Part shown: in pieces, positions 27,534 through 35,016 of the stretch
How positions within the stretch are numbered: position 1 is the stretch's first letter
How the letters are laid out: the number at the start of each line of letters is the position of its first letter
Source: Prochlorococcus sp. HOT208_60m_813I02
GTDB lineage: Bacteria; Cyanobacteriota; Cyanobacteriia; PCC-6307; Cyanobiaceae
Direction of reading: 5' to 3'
NCBI GenBank assembly: GCA_002025865.1
Contig: MWOR01000251.1
Location: 1-54,174 of the forward strand
Length of the DNA stretch: 54,174 nucleotides
Translations under genes and position numbers: made by a program
Notes under the pieces: generated by a model
Told to the model about the DNA's origin: nothing
The model's input: the letters and a program-made list of their open reading frames with translations, nothing else
Database searches by the model: none

Positions 27534-28410
27534 AATTATAATTTTTGATTTTACTGCTAATTACTTTTTGTCCTTCTAAAACAACTTTCGCTCCATCTCC
27601 TAACAATATTTTTAAAACCGCTCCAGGCACTGGAAGTAAATTAGGTCTATTAAGACATTTGCCTAAAGTCTGAGAAAATTCTTTCATTAATACTGGATTT
27701 GGTGCAACAGCATTAAATACTCCCGAATACTTTTTATCAACTAATGCTTGAATAATTAATGCACATAAATCAGTTCTATGAATCCAACTCATCCATTGCT
27801 TACCATCTCCAATTGGTCCACCTAATCCAACTTTAAATATAGGGAGCATTTTCCCTAATGCTCCTCCATCTTTCTCTAGAACAATTCCAATTCTAAAAAT
27901 AACTAACCTTGAGAAAAATGGTTTTTCAGCGGCGACCGCTTCCCATTTTTTGCAAAGATTAGATAAAAAGTCTTTTCCTCCAGGACTATTTTCAGTGAAT
28001 TCACTAGACAAACTTGTACCGTAATAACCTATAGCAGATCCATTTATAATGACTTTTGGGTTTATTTTTAAATCTTTAAGGGTCTTCATCATAAATTTCG
28101 TGGTGTTAATACGACTATTTTCAATCTCCTGTTTTTGTTCAGAAGTCCATTTTTTTTCTGCTATAGGTTCTCCCATCAAGTTAATAATTCCATCTGTCTC
28201 TCTTAAAATATTTAGAAGATTTTCGTTATTCCAGTTTTTTTCTTTTGATAAATCTATTTGAAAAAATTTAAACTTATTGAAATCTAAATCAAGCTTTAAT
28301 TTACTAATGGGTTTTCTACTTACAATGTATATTTCATGATTTTCATTGAGTAGTGTTGGTACTAATTCTTTACCAACAAATCCAGTGCAGCCAAGCAGTA
28401 AAAGACGCAT
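27484..28410 (-). CDS. TIGR01777-family NAD(P)-dependent epimerase-like protein
   Basis: A 308-residue short-chain dehydrogenase/epimerase-type protein. LLLGCTGFVGKELVPTLL is the Rossmann glycine motif (GxxGxxG), and IINLMGEPIAEKKWTSEQK and INGSAIGYYGT are diagnostic of the SulA-like/YfcH family. The C-terminus has the DUF1731-type segment. The family is sometimes annotated as a cell-division inhibitor without good support; the substrate is unknown. Confidence 0.85.
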   Translation of the reverse strand: MRLLLLGCTGFVGKELVPTLLNENHEIYIVSRKPISKLKLDLDFNKFKFFQIDLSKEKNWNNENLLNILRETDGIINLMGEPIAEKKWTSEQKQEIENSRINTTKFMMKTLKDLKINPKVIINGSAIGYYGTSLSSEFTENSPGGKDFLSNLCKKWEAVAAEKPFFSRLVIFRIGIVLEKDGGALGKMLPIFKVGLGGPIGDGKQWMSWIHRTDLCALIIQALVDKKYSGVFNAVAPNPVLMKEFSQTLGKCLNRPNLLPVPGAVLKILLGDGAKVVLEGQKVISSKIKNYNFKYPLLEKAIYASTKN

Positions 28411-28511
28411 ATCTTATAAATGTTTATCATTTAAGGCTATTAAATTTTTTAGACGTTTGTAATTATTATTCCGGTATAAATTTTTTTCAATAGTTTTCAA
28501 ACAAGTTTTTG

Positions 28512-28517
28512 TATAAT
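28512..28517 (+). promoter_or_regulatory. Likely -10 element for ndhO
   Basis: TATAAT lies 30 bases before the ndhO start. No good -35 hexamer is visible at 17 bases upstream, in line with the weak -35 signals usual in Prochlorococcus. Confidence 0.4.
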
Positions 28518-28546
28518 AAACTTCAAATAACTTTCTTGAATGTATT

Positions 28547-28783
28547 ATGACAGATTCTATTCCAAAGAAACCTCTCAAGAAAGGAAGCTTAGTTTTTATC
28601 GATAGAGAAAATTATATAAAAAGTATCGAAGCGCTAGCCAGTGATGATGATCTACCTAATTATGTCTTTGAAGGTCCTGGAGAGATTCTTTCAGTCAAAG
28701 ATGAATATGCTCAGGTTCGATGGCGCAGACCTGTTCCAGATGTTTGGTTGAAATTAGATCAACTTAAAGAATATACTCAATAA
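28547..28783 (+). CDS. ndhO: NAD(P)H-quinone oxidoreductase subunit O
   Basis: A 78-residue soluble subunit of the cyanobacterial NDH-1 complex, which runs cyclic electron flow and respiration at the thylakoid. KKGSLVFIDRENYIKSIEAL, the PNYVFEGPGEILSV segment and RWRRPVPDVWLKLDQL are highly conserved NdhO features. Length is normal. It is divergent from the TIGR01777 gene and convergent with the DnaJ-like gene. Confidence 0.92.
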   Translation: MTDSIPKKPLKKGSLVFIDRENYIKSIEALASDDDLPNYVFEGPGEILSVKDEYAQVRWRRPVPDVWLKLDQLKEYTQ

Positions 28784-28794
28784 AATTTTTATAT

Positions 28795-29472
28795 CTAAAA
28801 GTTTTTATTTTTTTTCTCTATAGACATCTTTGATTGTATTCTTTTTGCTTCTTTGATCATTTCTTTGCCATCAAATAAGTAATTATCTACGTATCCTTGC
28901 GTATATCTATCAAATTCTGATAGTGCATCTTTAACTTGTGAAAAACAATGATAAAGATCGAGGCCTAAAGCTGAAATAGACTTAGGAACTATTTTTTTGT
29001 TATAAATTTTTTCAACTTTTTCTATTTTCTTTTGTGAAAGAATAATATAACTGCAAAAATTTTCCATTAGTTCATCATCATATGGATCCGCAGATAGTTC
29101 TTTTATTTCGTTATTCAAAGGTTTAATGATTTGACTAATTAATCTATTTATCGGACTATAAATTTCTTTAATCCATGTTTCAACTTCTTTGTCCTTAATT
29201 GAAGAATTATGTTTTTTTGAATTAAATTTCTCCTCCCAATTTTCATTTAATGAATCAAATGATGAGCCTGAAAAGGAAAAACTGCTATCGTATTGTTCTT
29301 TTTTGATAGGGTCATTTAGAGTTTCCCAGGCATTTTGTATTGCAAGAAATCGTTCTTTCTTGCCGCCCGCATCTGGATGATGTTGCTTAACTAAAGAGCG
29401 ATATGAAGATTTAATTTCACTTCTGGTTGCATTTTGTTTGAGACCTAATTCTTCATATAAATTTTTTTCCAT
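28795..29472 (-). CDS. J-domain (DnaJ-like) protein
   Basis: A 225-residue protein with an N-terminal J domain. YEELGLKQNATRSEIKSSYR and the HPD tripeptide (QHHPDAGG, about 32-38) would stimulate an Hsp70 partner. No glycine/phenylalanine or zinc-finger region follows; the remainder is a charged helical domain (about 85-225). It begins 16 bases after cysK, so the two are probably co-transcribed. Confidence 0.85.
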   Translation of the reverse strand: MEKNLYEELGLKQNATRSEIKSSYRSLVKQHHPDAGGKKERFLAIQNAWETLNDPIKKEQYDSSFSFSGSSFDSLNENWEEKFNSKKHNSSIKDKEVETWIKEIYSPINRLISQIIKPLNNEIKELSADPYDDELMENFCSYIILSQKKIEKVEKIYNKKIVPKSISALGLDLYHCFSQVKDALSEFDRYTQGYVDNYLFDGKEMIKEAKRIQSKMSIEKKNKNF

Positions 29473-29488
29473 TTTTATAAATTATGCA

Positions 29489-30457
29489 TTAAAGATAACC
29501 ATCTTTTCTGGCTTGAATTGAAGTATTAGATTCAAACATTGCTGTTGATAAATATCTTTCTCCAAAACTTGGAAGAATAACTATCAATCTTTTATTCATT
29601 AGTTCTTTTCTTTTGCCGATTTTTATAGTTGCTGCTAAAGCTGCACCGCTGCTGATGCCAGATAAAAGGCCTTCTAATCTAGCTAATAAACGACCATAAT
29701 AAAATGCTTCATCGTCATCTATTTTTATAATTTCATCAATTAATTTAGTATTAAGAACTTTTGGTACGAAACCCGCTCCAATTCCTTGAATCGAATGAGA
29801 TCCTGCTTTTTCTCCGGAAATCACAGCACTTTTTTTGGGCTCTACGGCATAAATTTTGCAATTTGGATTAACTTTTTTCAAAAAACGTGCACAACCAGTA
29901 ATTGTTCCTCCTGTGCCTACTCCTGTAACTAGTCCATCTAAATTGTTATTGGATTGGGACCATATTTCTTGAGCCGTCGTTCTTTCATGAATATCTGGAT
30001 TAGCAAAGTTTTCAAACTGATTAAATTGATAGCTATTTGTAATGGTTGAAGACAACTCATTAGCTAAATCTAAAGCTCCTTTCATTCCGTCTTTTCCTGG
30101 TGTTAGCTGTAATTCAGCTCCATATGCTCTCAACATTGCCCTTCTCTCGATACTCATCGTATCCGGCATAGTTAATATCAATTTATAGCCTTTTGCTGCA
30201 GCAACCATTGCTAATGCAATGCCAGTATTCCCACTAGTTGCTTCAATTAACGTTGTTTTATCTGGCGTTATCAATCCTTCTTCTTCAGCTTTACATAACA
30301 TTGAATAAGCGATCCGATCTTTAACGGACGCTGATGGATTGAAACTTTCTAGTTTGGCTATTATTTCTGGATAACAATCAAAATACTTTTTGATTCGATT
30401 TAATTTAACTAATGGGGTATTGCCAACCAGTGAAGTTATATCATTTGCTATTTCCAT
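29489..30457 (-). CDS. cysK: Cysteine synthase A (O-acetylserine sulfhydrylase)
   Basis: A 322-residue PLP enzyme that makes cysteine from O-acetylserine and sulfide. The PLP lysine is Lys46 in PSASVKDRIA. The substrate loop EATSGNTGIALAMVAA and the phosphate-binding GTGGTITG are visible. The C-terminus (LIVILPSFGERYLST) is typical of CysK. It heads a two-gene unit with the J-domain gene. Confidence 0.92.
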   Translation of the reverse strand: MEIANDITSLVGNTPLVKLNRIKKYFDCYPEIIAKLESFNPSASVKDRIAYSMLCKAEEEGLITPDKTTLIEATSGNTGIALAMVAAAKGYKLILTMPDTMSIERRAMLRAYGAELQLTPGKDGMKGALDLANELSSTITNSYQFNQFENFANPDIHERTTAQEIWSQSNNNLDGLVTGVGTGGTITGCARFLKKVNPNCKIYAVEPKKSAVISGEKAGSHSIQGIGAGFVPKVLNTKLIDEIIKIDDDEAFYYGRLLARLEGLLSGISSGAALAATIKIGKRKELMNKRLIVILPSFGERYLSTAMFESNTSIQARKDGYL

Positions 30458-30557
30458 GCAGTTATTTTTTAAAATGCAAATTAATTTCTCCTAATATTCA
30501 TAATAATTGTATTTAAAGATCTTTTATATAATTTTCTCAAAAGAATTTAATTTAAAT

Positions 30558-30598
30558 AACTTCCTGAGAAAAAATATTTAGTAATATAAAAGGAAGTT
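30558..30598 (+). promoter_or_regulatory. Hairpin that could mask the ribosome binding site of the UPF0367 gene
   Basis: AACTTCCT (30558-30565) is the exact reverse complement of AGGAAGTT (30591-30598). The right arm contains the AGGAAG ribosome site, 8 bases before the ATG at 30605. In the RNA the left arm could block translation; as DNA it could be an operator instead. Confidence 0.4.
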
Positions 30599-30604
30599 TT
30601 TATT

Positions 30605-30883
30605 ATGATTATGTATTCGTTAGAACTAAGTCTGAGATATTCACCTTTTCCACTTTCAATTCAGAAGAAAGAATTTGATGATGTTAAAAGAATTTATGAT
30701 GAAATAAAAAGTTCTATGAATGAAACTTTAGAATCCTCAAACTTGATCGAATTAAGGTGTGACAAAGTGCAAGATAAATTAATTGCTGTAAGAGCTAAAG
30801 AAATCATTTCTGTTCAGATATATGAAAAATCATCAGTAGCAGGAGGAGCTAAAAGGCCAGGATTTTCTCTCAACATAGATTAA
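30605..30883 (+). CDS. UPF0367-family protein
   Basis: A 92-residue protein conserved in cyanobacteria. MYSLELSLRYSPFPLSIQKK at the start and IYEKSSVAGGAKRPGF near the end match the UPF0367 family. AGGAAG placed 8 bases upstream favours the ATG at 30605 over 30611. It sits 8 bases before the ATPase gene and is likely co-transcribed with it. Function unknown. A hairpin overlapping its ribosome site could control translation. Confidence 0.75.
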   Translation: MIMYSLELSLRYSPFPLSIQKKEFDDVKRIYDEIKSSMNETLESSNLIELRCDKVQDKLIAVRAKEIISVQIYEKSSVAGGAKRPGFSLNID

Positions 30884-30891
30884 TACAATTA

Positions 30892-31566
30892 ATGCCAGAT
30901 TCACTTGAAAATGAAATACCTCATATTCAATTCAAAGATGTTTCTTTTTCATATCTTGGAGAAAAAGAAAATTTAATTTTTAAATGTAACTTCTCAATAA
31001 AAAAACCTGGATTTTGGATGGTTGTAGGTAAAAACGGGAGTGGAAAAAGTACTCTTTTAAAATTAATTAATGGAATAATCAAACCAAAATATGGCGTCAT
31101 TGACTCTAATGCAAATATTGGCATGGTGTTTCAAAACCCTGATCATCAAATATTGATGCCAAATTGTAGGAGTGAACTTCTGATTAATATTAATCAGAAT
31201 ATAAGTCAAAATGAAATTAATAAAAAAATTGAATATGTGCTTGATAAGGTTGGAATGACTGGTTTTGAAAAAAGGCCAGTTCATACTTTGAGCGGTGGAC
31301 AAAAACAACGCTTAACTATCGCATGCGCTCTGATTAGTAATAGAAATTTTATTCTTTTAGACGAGCCTACAGCGTTACTTGATCAAACCAGCCAATTAAA
31401 AGTTTTAAAAACTATTAAAAATCTTACAAGTGACCGTAAAAAACCTTTATCAGCTTTGTGGATTACTCATCGTTATGAAGAATTAACTTATGCTGATGCA
31501 GTTGCAGAGTTGAAAAATGGTTATTTATCCAGTTGGCAAGAACCATCAAAATTTCAATATAAATGA
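30892..31566 (+). CDS. ABC transporter ATP-binding protein (ECF/CbiO-like)
   Basis: A 224-residue ATPase. The Walker A is GKNGSGKSTLLK (about 45-56), the Q-loop is GMVFQNPDHQILMP, the signature is LSGGQKQRL, the Walker B is FILLDEPTALLD, and the H-loop is WITHRYEEL. VFQNPDHQI is characteristic of energy-coupling-factor ATPases. No transmembrane partner is adjacent; such subunits are often encoded elsewhere. It is the last protein gene before tRNA-Asn. Confidence 0.88.
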   Translation: MPDSLENEIPHIQFKDVSFSYLGEKENLIFKCNFSIKKPGFWMVVGKNGSGKSTLLKLINGIIKPKYGVIDSNANIGMVFQNPDHQILMPNCRSELLININQNISQNEINKKIEYVLDKVGMTGFEKRPVHTLSGGQKQRLTIACALISNRNFILLDEPTALLDQTSQLKVLKTIKNLTSDRKKPLSALWITHRYEELTYADAVAELKNGYLSSWQEPSKFQYK

Positions 31567-31614
31567 CCCTTTACTTGTCATAAGGTACTTTAAAGAGCTA
31601 AATTCATCTTATAT

Positions 31615-31686
<72 letters not shown>

Positions 31687-31702
31687 TTCATTTACGCGTT
31701 CT

Positions 31703-31737
31703 TAAGACTTCAAGTTAATTCACTTGAGGTCTTTTTT
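31703..31737 (+). terminator. Rho-independent terminator after tRNA-Asn
   Basis: A stem of AAGACTTCAAGT with ACTTGAGGTCTT around a short AATT-type loop, followed by a T run. 32 bases (31704-31735) are identical to 46341-46372, so the terminator belongs to the duplicated attachment region. Confidence 0.8.
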
Positions 31738-31809
31738 AATGCCCTGACTGCGATCTGATGAAAAGCAGAAATTCAGATGCTTTCAGGTTAACTCAAATTC
31801 ACCATTTTG

Positions 31810-31854
31810 ATGTTGGGAATATGTTGGGAAAAATATATTTTTGATGTTGGGAAG
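31810..31854 (+). repeat. Left-end iterons of element 1 (three copies of ATGTTGGGAA)
   Basis: ATGTTGGGAA begins at 31810, 31821 and 31844, all in the same orientation, at spacings of 11 and 23 bases (one and two helical turns). Two more copies in the same orientation occur at the right end (46221 and 46232). Position near the element ends suggests arm-type integrase or excisionase sites. Confidence 0.75.
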
Positions 31855-31872
31855 AAAATCTGGGCAAAAAAA

Positions 31873-31887
31873 GACCCCAACTGGGTC
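31873..31887. promoter_or_regulatory. GACCC-N5-GGGTC dyad
   Basis: GACCC, five bases, GGGTC. The same arms, with N4, occur at 32488-32501 and 46025-46038 in the leaders of two element genes. It lies about 85 bases beyond the end of the first cargo gene and could be an operator or RNA hairpin. Confidence 0.4.
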
Positions 31888-31972
31888 AAAGTTAGGGTAG
31901 AAAAAATTCACTATGGGAAGGTTGGGACTGTCCGTATATCCCACTATTATTTAGTTCAGTTCTAAAGGTTTA

Positions 31973-32416
31973 TTAACCAAAACCTTTTGGTGGAGGAATA
32001 GGAATAGGAGATTTACTTGCCTTTAAAAGATCACTCATATTGACTCCAAATTTATGCTCCTTCATAACAAAATATGATTTTCCTTTGAAGTTCCCCATAT
32101 CATCAACTTCATCAAGAATCGTATCTTCTCCCCTAGTAGCATTCCTTTTTGCAACTTCCCAATTCTTTTGATTGAAGAGAAAAGCATCTAAATGTTTCCA
32201 ACTTACTAATGGATGATTATCTGCTTCTGGATCATCAGCATCAAAATAGATACCAATCAAATCTCCTTTTAAATGATCAAAAGTAAAACGAATTTGATGT
32301 TCCATTCCCGTATCTTTTAAACATAGTTCTGCCATATACTGAATCTCTGCTTTCGTCATGTGGTGTTCTTCATGCCAATAGGAATAGGGAATACAAAGTG
32401 TCTTTGCTTCAGTCAT
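31973..32416 (-). CDS. Element cargo protein of unknown function (147 aa)
   Basis: A soluble, acidic protein without signal or membrane segment. It starts IPYSYWHEEHHMTKAEIQYM, has an acidic middle FDADDPEADNH and ends in a proline-rich SPIPIPPPKGFG. No family recognised. Its ATG overlaps a TAA in a TAATG arrangement that ends a 42-codon open stretch, the same arrangement as at the integrase start. It has a perfect-consensus promoter about 190 bases upstream (32608-32636) and a leader with two hairpins, so it is likely strongly or conditionally expressed. Confidence 0.6.
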   Translation of the reverse strand: MTEAKTLCIPYSYWHEEHHMTKAEIQYMAELCLKDTGMEHQIRFTFDHLKGDLIGIYFDADDPEADNHPLVSWKHLDAFLFNQKNWEVAKRNATRGEDTILDEVDDMGNFKGKSYFVMKEHKFGVNMSDLLKASKSPIPIPPPKGFG

Positions 32417-32487
32417 TAGTTTTCCTCATTAAAAAATTGTGTTTCAAAATTAAAAATAAATTGATATTTTTCTCTTCTCTTTAAGTT

Positions 32488-32540
32488 GACCCTCTCGGGT
32501 CTATTCAGTTGTTTGTTTTGGGTCTGAACTTCGTGTTCAG
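32488..32540 (-). promoter_or_regulatory. Two-hairpin leader upstream of the 147-aa gene
   Basis: The hairpins are GACCC-TCTC-GGGTC (32488-32501) and CTGAAC-TTCGT-GTTCAG (32524-32540). The first, with flanking TTGACCC and GGGTCTATTCA, is shared with the leader of the AlpA-like gene (46022-46043). On the coding strand both regions could read LNRP-E/K-RVNL, so conservation could be at RNA, DNA or peptide level. Confidence 0.5.
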
Positions 32541-32607
32541 GGGTTTAAAATCTGTCCCAATTAGATCACTTAAAGCGTGGTTACCAACCCTTACTTTTCA
32601 TACATAA

Positions 32608-32636
32608 ATTATACATCAATTCAATGGACTTGTCAA
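32608..32636 (-). promoter_or_regulatory. Perfect-consensus promoter (TTGACA-N17-TATAAT)
   Basis: On the minus strand TTGACA (32636-32631), a 17-base spacer and TATAAT (32613-32608) match the sigma-70 consensus exactly. It reads toward the 147-aa gene. Such exact -35 elements are uncommon in Prochlorococcus. From here to 32760 the plus strand holds no gene that I can support. Confidence 0.75.
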
Positions 32637-32817
32637 CCCTTAACTCAAGTTATAGCAGTCAATATCAGGGAATATTAACCTCTTTCAGGAGGGTTCAGAA
32701 TGTAAAAAAATTGGCGAAAAAAAATTTCATTTTGGAGGGATTTTTATCGCCTTTGGGTAACACTTTGTAGGTTAGGGAAGTTAGTCATTTTATATGCTGC
32801 GAGATCTCACGAACAAA

Positions 32818-32964
32818 TCACTTTTTGAAGATCTGTTTCTTTAACTTTGGATCCATATAAACAACTTCAATTAGTTTGTTCAAAGTGTTGTGCATATCTA
32901 TTTTTGAAAATTTAGAAATATCCTTCAGCATTTCTAGGCGAATTGGGTTTAGTTTTGGTTGCAT
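32818..32964 (-). CDS. Small helical element protein (48 aa)
   Basis: A short frame with ATG at 32964 and TGA at 32818. The sequence is basic and helical (NPIRLEMLKDISKFSKI then MHNTLNKLIEVVYMDPKL). It begins 3 bases after the stop of the preceding 62-aa gene, so they form a pair. The helix pattern is compatible with a ribbon-helix-helix or antitoxin-like peptide, but no motif is decisive. Confidence 0.5.
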   Translation of the reverse strand: MQPKLNPIRLEMLKDISKFSKIDMHNTLNKLIEVVYMDPKLKKQIFKK

Positions 32965-32967
32965 TGT

Positions 32968-33156
32968 CTAAAAATTTTCTAATTGAGTGTTCTTCCTCAG
33001 GTTGTAAATCATCTTGGTGCATTTTTTGTATATATCTGCCCTCTTATAGACTCCTAGATCATCCATAAGGAACTGTTCTATCTTCTCGTACTTGGGAACC
33101 TCATCCTTCTTGTAGGACATCTGGAATCTATTCTGTTTGATCTTTACTGCTGGCAT
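32968..33156 (-). CDS. Small basic element protein (62 aa)
   Basis: I start at the ATG at 33156 rather than the TTG at 33183. The protein is lysine- and tyrosine-rich (MSYKKDEVPKYEKIEQFLMD, then YKRADIYKKCTKMIYNLRKN). It is the first gene of a two-gene unit with the 48-aa gene 3 bases downstream. Nucleic-acid binding is plausible from charge only. A two-gene small-protein pair on a mobile element could be a toxin-antitoxin module, but there is no sequence motif to support it. Confidence 0.5.
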   Translation of the reverse strand: MPAVKIKQNRFQMSYKKDEVPKYEKIEQFLMDDLGVYKRADIYKKCTKMIYNLRKNTQLENF

Positions 33157-33250
33157 TTTTCTATGCAATGTAGGTGTACTCAATATTTAGTAGGTTTTAC
33201 CTTCACTTATTAACGGTCGGTATTTTGCAGGCAAAGGTCACAAGAGATAG

Positions 33251-33338
33251 AAAGCATACCTATGTTTTTTAGATGCTTTTTAATGGGTTCTAACCCTTTG
33301 CCCTTCGGGCAAACTTCCTTCGGAACAACCTTTTGGTT
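33251..33338. repeat. Run of five small hairpins in an intergenic region
   Basis: Consecutive dyads: AAAGCAT/ATGCTTT (33251-33279), GGGT/ACCC (33285-33296), TTTGCCC-TTC-GGGCAAA (33297-33313), TTCC-TTC-GGAA (33315-33325), AACC-TTTT-GGTT (33327-33338). They lie between two minus-strand units in a 346-base gap (33157-33502) without a supportable gene. It could be a structured RNA, a terminator cluster or a REP-like element. Confidence 0.5.
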
Positions 33339-33502
33339 TGTTATTTCTGTTTTTGCCTACAGTAATCTTTCAACCGATACAAAGGTATCTATACAAGTTA
33401 TGTATTTGACTTATGCATATATTGGGAGATCAAAACATATTGCTATGACTTGATTCAACATGATTAAACCCCACATCATTTGATTTAATTGTCGTAAATA
33501 GT

Positions 33503-33937
33503 TTATTTTTGTTTTACTAAAGGATAAACGTCTTTACATTTTGATTTTTCGTTTTCATAATCTTCGATAGCAGTATCCCATTTTGATAAATCTGCTTCTT
33601 TCCCAGAAATATATAATTCCATTTGTGCCGAATAGGTTGCTGCTTCAATCCGACTATTGAATGAAGAATTACAAAAAAGAATACTTCCAAATTTTTCATA
33701 GTCAGTAAAATCCCTATTCGCTGCATATTCAGCATTTGCCCTTTTCTTATCTAATGCTTTATATTCCAAATCCTCGATACTAGGTTTTGGGCGGAGTAAG
33801 AATGCTTTATAGTCAAAATCCTCAACACTAGGTCGGAGTAAGGATTGGTTCGCTTGTGCATTTAGATATGAAAAAAGGGAAACACAAATAAGAACAACAG
33901 CAAATATACTAATTAACCAAGTGTTAGTTTTATCCAT
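33503..33937 (-). CDS. Membrane-anchored element protein with internal repeat (144 aa)
   Basis: One N-terminal membrane span (TWLISIFAVVLICVSLFSYL) followed by two similar segments, LLRPSVEDFDYKAF and LLRPKPSIEDLEYKAL (about 33-62). The soluble part has two cysteines (FCNSS and KCKDV). It is the last gene of a five-gene operon that starts with the serine recombinase. Its ATG directly follows the stop of the 52-aa gene. Function unknown; a surface or periplasmic location is likely. Confidence 0.6.
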   Translation of the reverse strand: MDKTNTWLISIFAVVLICVSLFSYLNAQANQSLLRPSVEDFDYKAFLLRPKPSIEDLEYKALDKKRANAEYAANRDFTDYEKFGSILFCNSSFNSRIEAATYSAQMELYISGKEADLSKWDTAIEDYENEKSKCKDVYPLVKQK

Positions 33938-34096
33938 TTATTTTTGCCTGACTGACTGAAAGTAAACCTTATCAGCAGGATATCTTGCTTTAACAAGATC
34001 TTCTAAATGTCTGCGATCAGCACTATCACTTTCGATCTCAACTACATGTGATCTTTTCTGAAAATCTACATATCTAACTTTTGCAATTATCTTCAT
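33938..34096 (-). CDS. Small element protein (52 aa)
   Basis: A short frame, ATG at 34096 and TAA at 33938, exactly filling the gap between the secreted protein gene and the membrane-anchored gene with no spare bases. The sequence alternates strands and helices (IIAKVRYVDFQKRSHVVEIE then HLEDLVKARYPADKVYFQSV). The perfect tiling is the main evidence. Function unknown. Confidence 0.65.
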   Translation of the reverse strand: MKIIAKVRYVDFQKRSHVVEIESDSADRRHLEDLVKARYPADKVYFQSVRQK

Positions 34097-34771
34097 TTAG
34101 AACTTGGCATATCTTTCACAAACTTTAGTTTTAAGACTATCCATTGCTAAAAATGAATATATTGAAAAGTAATTTTTAGAATATTTTCCAGACCAATGAT
34201 TAGAAGTTTTTGGTTTTAATACAGGATTTATGCAAATAATTTCTGAGTAATCTAACCCCTTTTTTTGATTATTTAAATCTTGAAAAATTGGTCTAAAATT
34301 TACCATTACTGCGTGCTTCCCTTTGAAGATATCTTTAGTTTCCTCATCAATTAATGTTTTTAATTCTTGTTTTACATCACTTAAATTTTTCTGAACGTAA
34401 TTAAGTCTTGATTGATTATCTTTTACAAACTCTTCAGAGAGATACATATACTCACAATCTTTCTTTTTAAAATCTTTACTTTTTTTGCATTTTTCATATC
34501 CTTCATCACTCCTAATCATTCTTTTCTCAAGTCTCTGCACAGCATTTTCTAAAGTAGTAACTCTTGATCCATTTTCTTTGAATATCTTTTCTGTTACTAA
34601 AGAAATAAAATCTTTATCATCAAAAGTGTTCGTAATATAAACAGCAGATTTTTTGACAATATACTTTTCTCCTAAATCTGTTTTTACAACGATATCGCTA
34701 AATGGAATGGCATTTGCCGCAGGGAGGGTTCCTAATAGAAATGGTGTAATTAAAAAGGATTTAAATTTCAT
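34097..34771 (-). CDS. Secreted coiled-coil element protein (224 aa)
   Basis: The N-terminus is a clean signal peptide (FLITPFLLGTLPAANA, cleavage after ANA). Residues about 50-145 are a charged coiled coil (VTTLENAVQRLEKRM, LNYVQKNLSDVKQELKTLID). Four cysteines could form disulfides in the periplasm (KCKKS, DCEYM, ICINP, VCERY). The start overlaps the preceding gene by one base and the stop abuts the next gene. No family recognised. Confidence 0.65.
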   Translation of the reverse strand: MKFKSFLITPFLLGTLPAANAIPFSDIVVKTDLGEKYIVKKSAVYITNTFDDKDFISLVTEKIFKENGSRVTTLENAVQRLEKRMIRSDEGYEKCKKSKDFKKKDCEYMYLSEEFVKDNQSRLNYVQKNLSDVKQELKTLIDEETKDIFKGKHAVMVNFRPIFQDLNNQKKGLDYSEIICINPVLKPKTSNHWSGKYSKNYFSIYSFLAMDSLKTKVCERYAKF

Positions 34772-35016
34772 TATTTCTTGATCTTATCTTCAAAATCTTT
34801 AAATGATGATTGCATCTGCCCTGTGTTTTCTTTTGGATCAAACTTGTCATATCCTTTCAACTTCTTCCATCTGGTGTAGAGATAACCAAGATAGATGCTC
34901 TGCATAAAAGACTTTGCACCATTTTTAAGTAATTTACTAGCAAACTTGGATTGATTAAATTCCAAACTTCCTAGAATTTCTTGCTTCCAATTGGTATCAT
35001 CAAAATCTTTGGTCAT
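34771..35016 (-). CDS. Small element protein (81 aa)
   Basis: A charged soluble protein (NQSKFASKLLKNGAKSFMQS, then IYLGYLYTRWKKLKGYDKF). It starts inside the recombinase gene (4-base overlap) and ends inside the next start (1-base overlap), so it is translationally coupled to both. This placement makes an accessory role to the recombinase possible. No family recognised. Confidence 0.6.
   Translation of the reverse strand: MTKDFDDTNWKQEILGSLEFNQSKFASKLLKNGAKSFMQSIYLGYLYTRWKKLKGYDKFDPKENTGQMQSSFKDFEDKIKK

Noticed and set aside
31810..31854. Short regularly spaced repeats as a CRISPR array
   Set aside because: Units are 10-11 bases with 1-13 base gaps, far too short for CRISPR, no cas genes are present, and copies lie at element ends.
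33262..33453. A 63-codon plus-strand open frame between two minus-strand units
   Set aside because: It runs through the hairpin cluster, its translation has no protein-like pattern, and no ribosome site precedes it.
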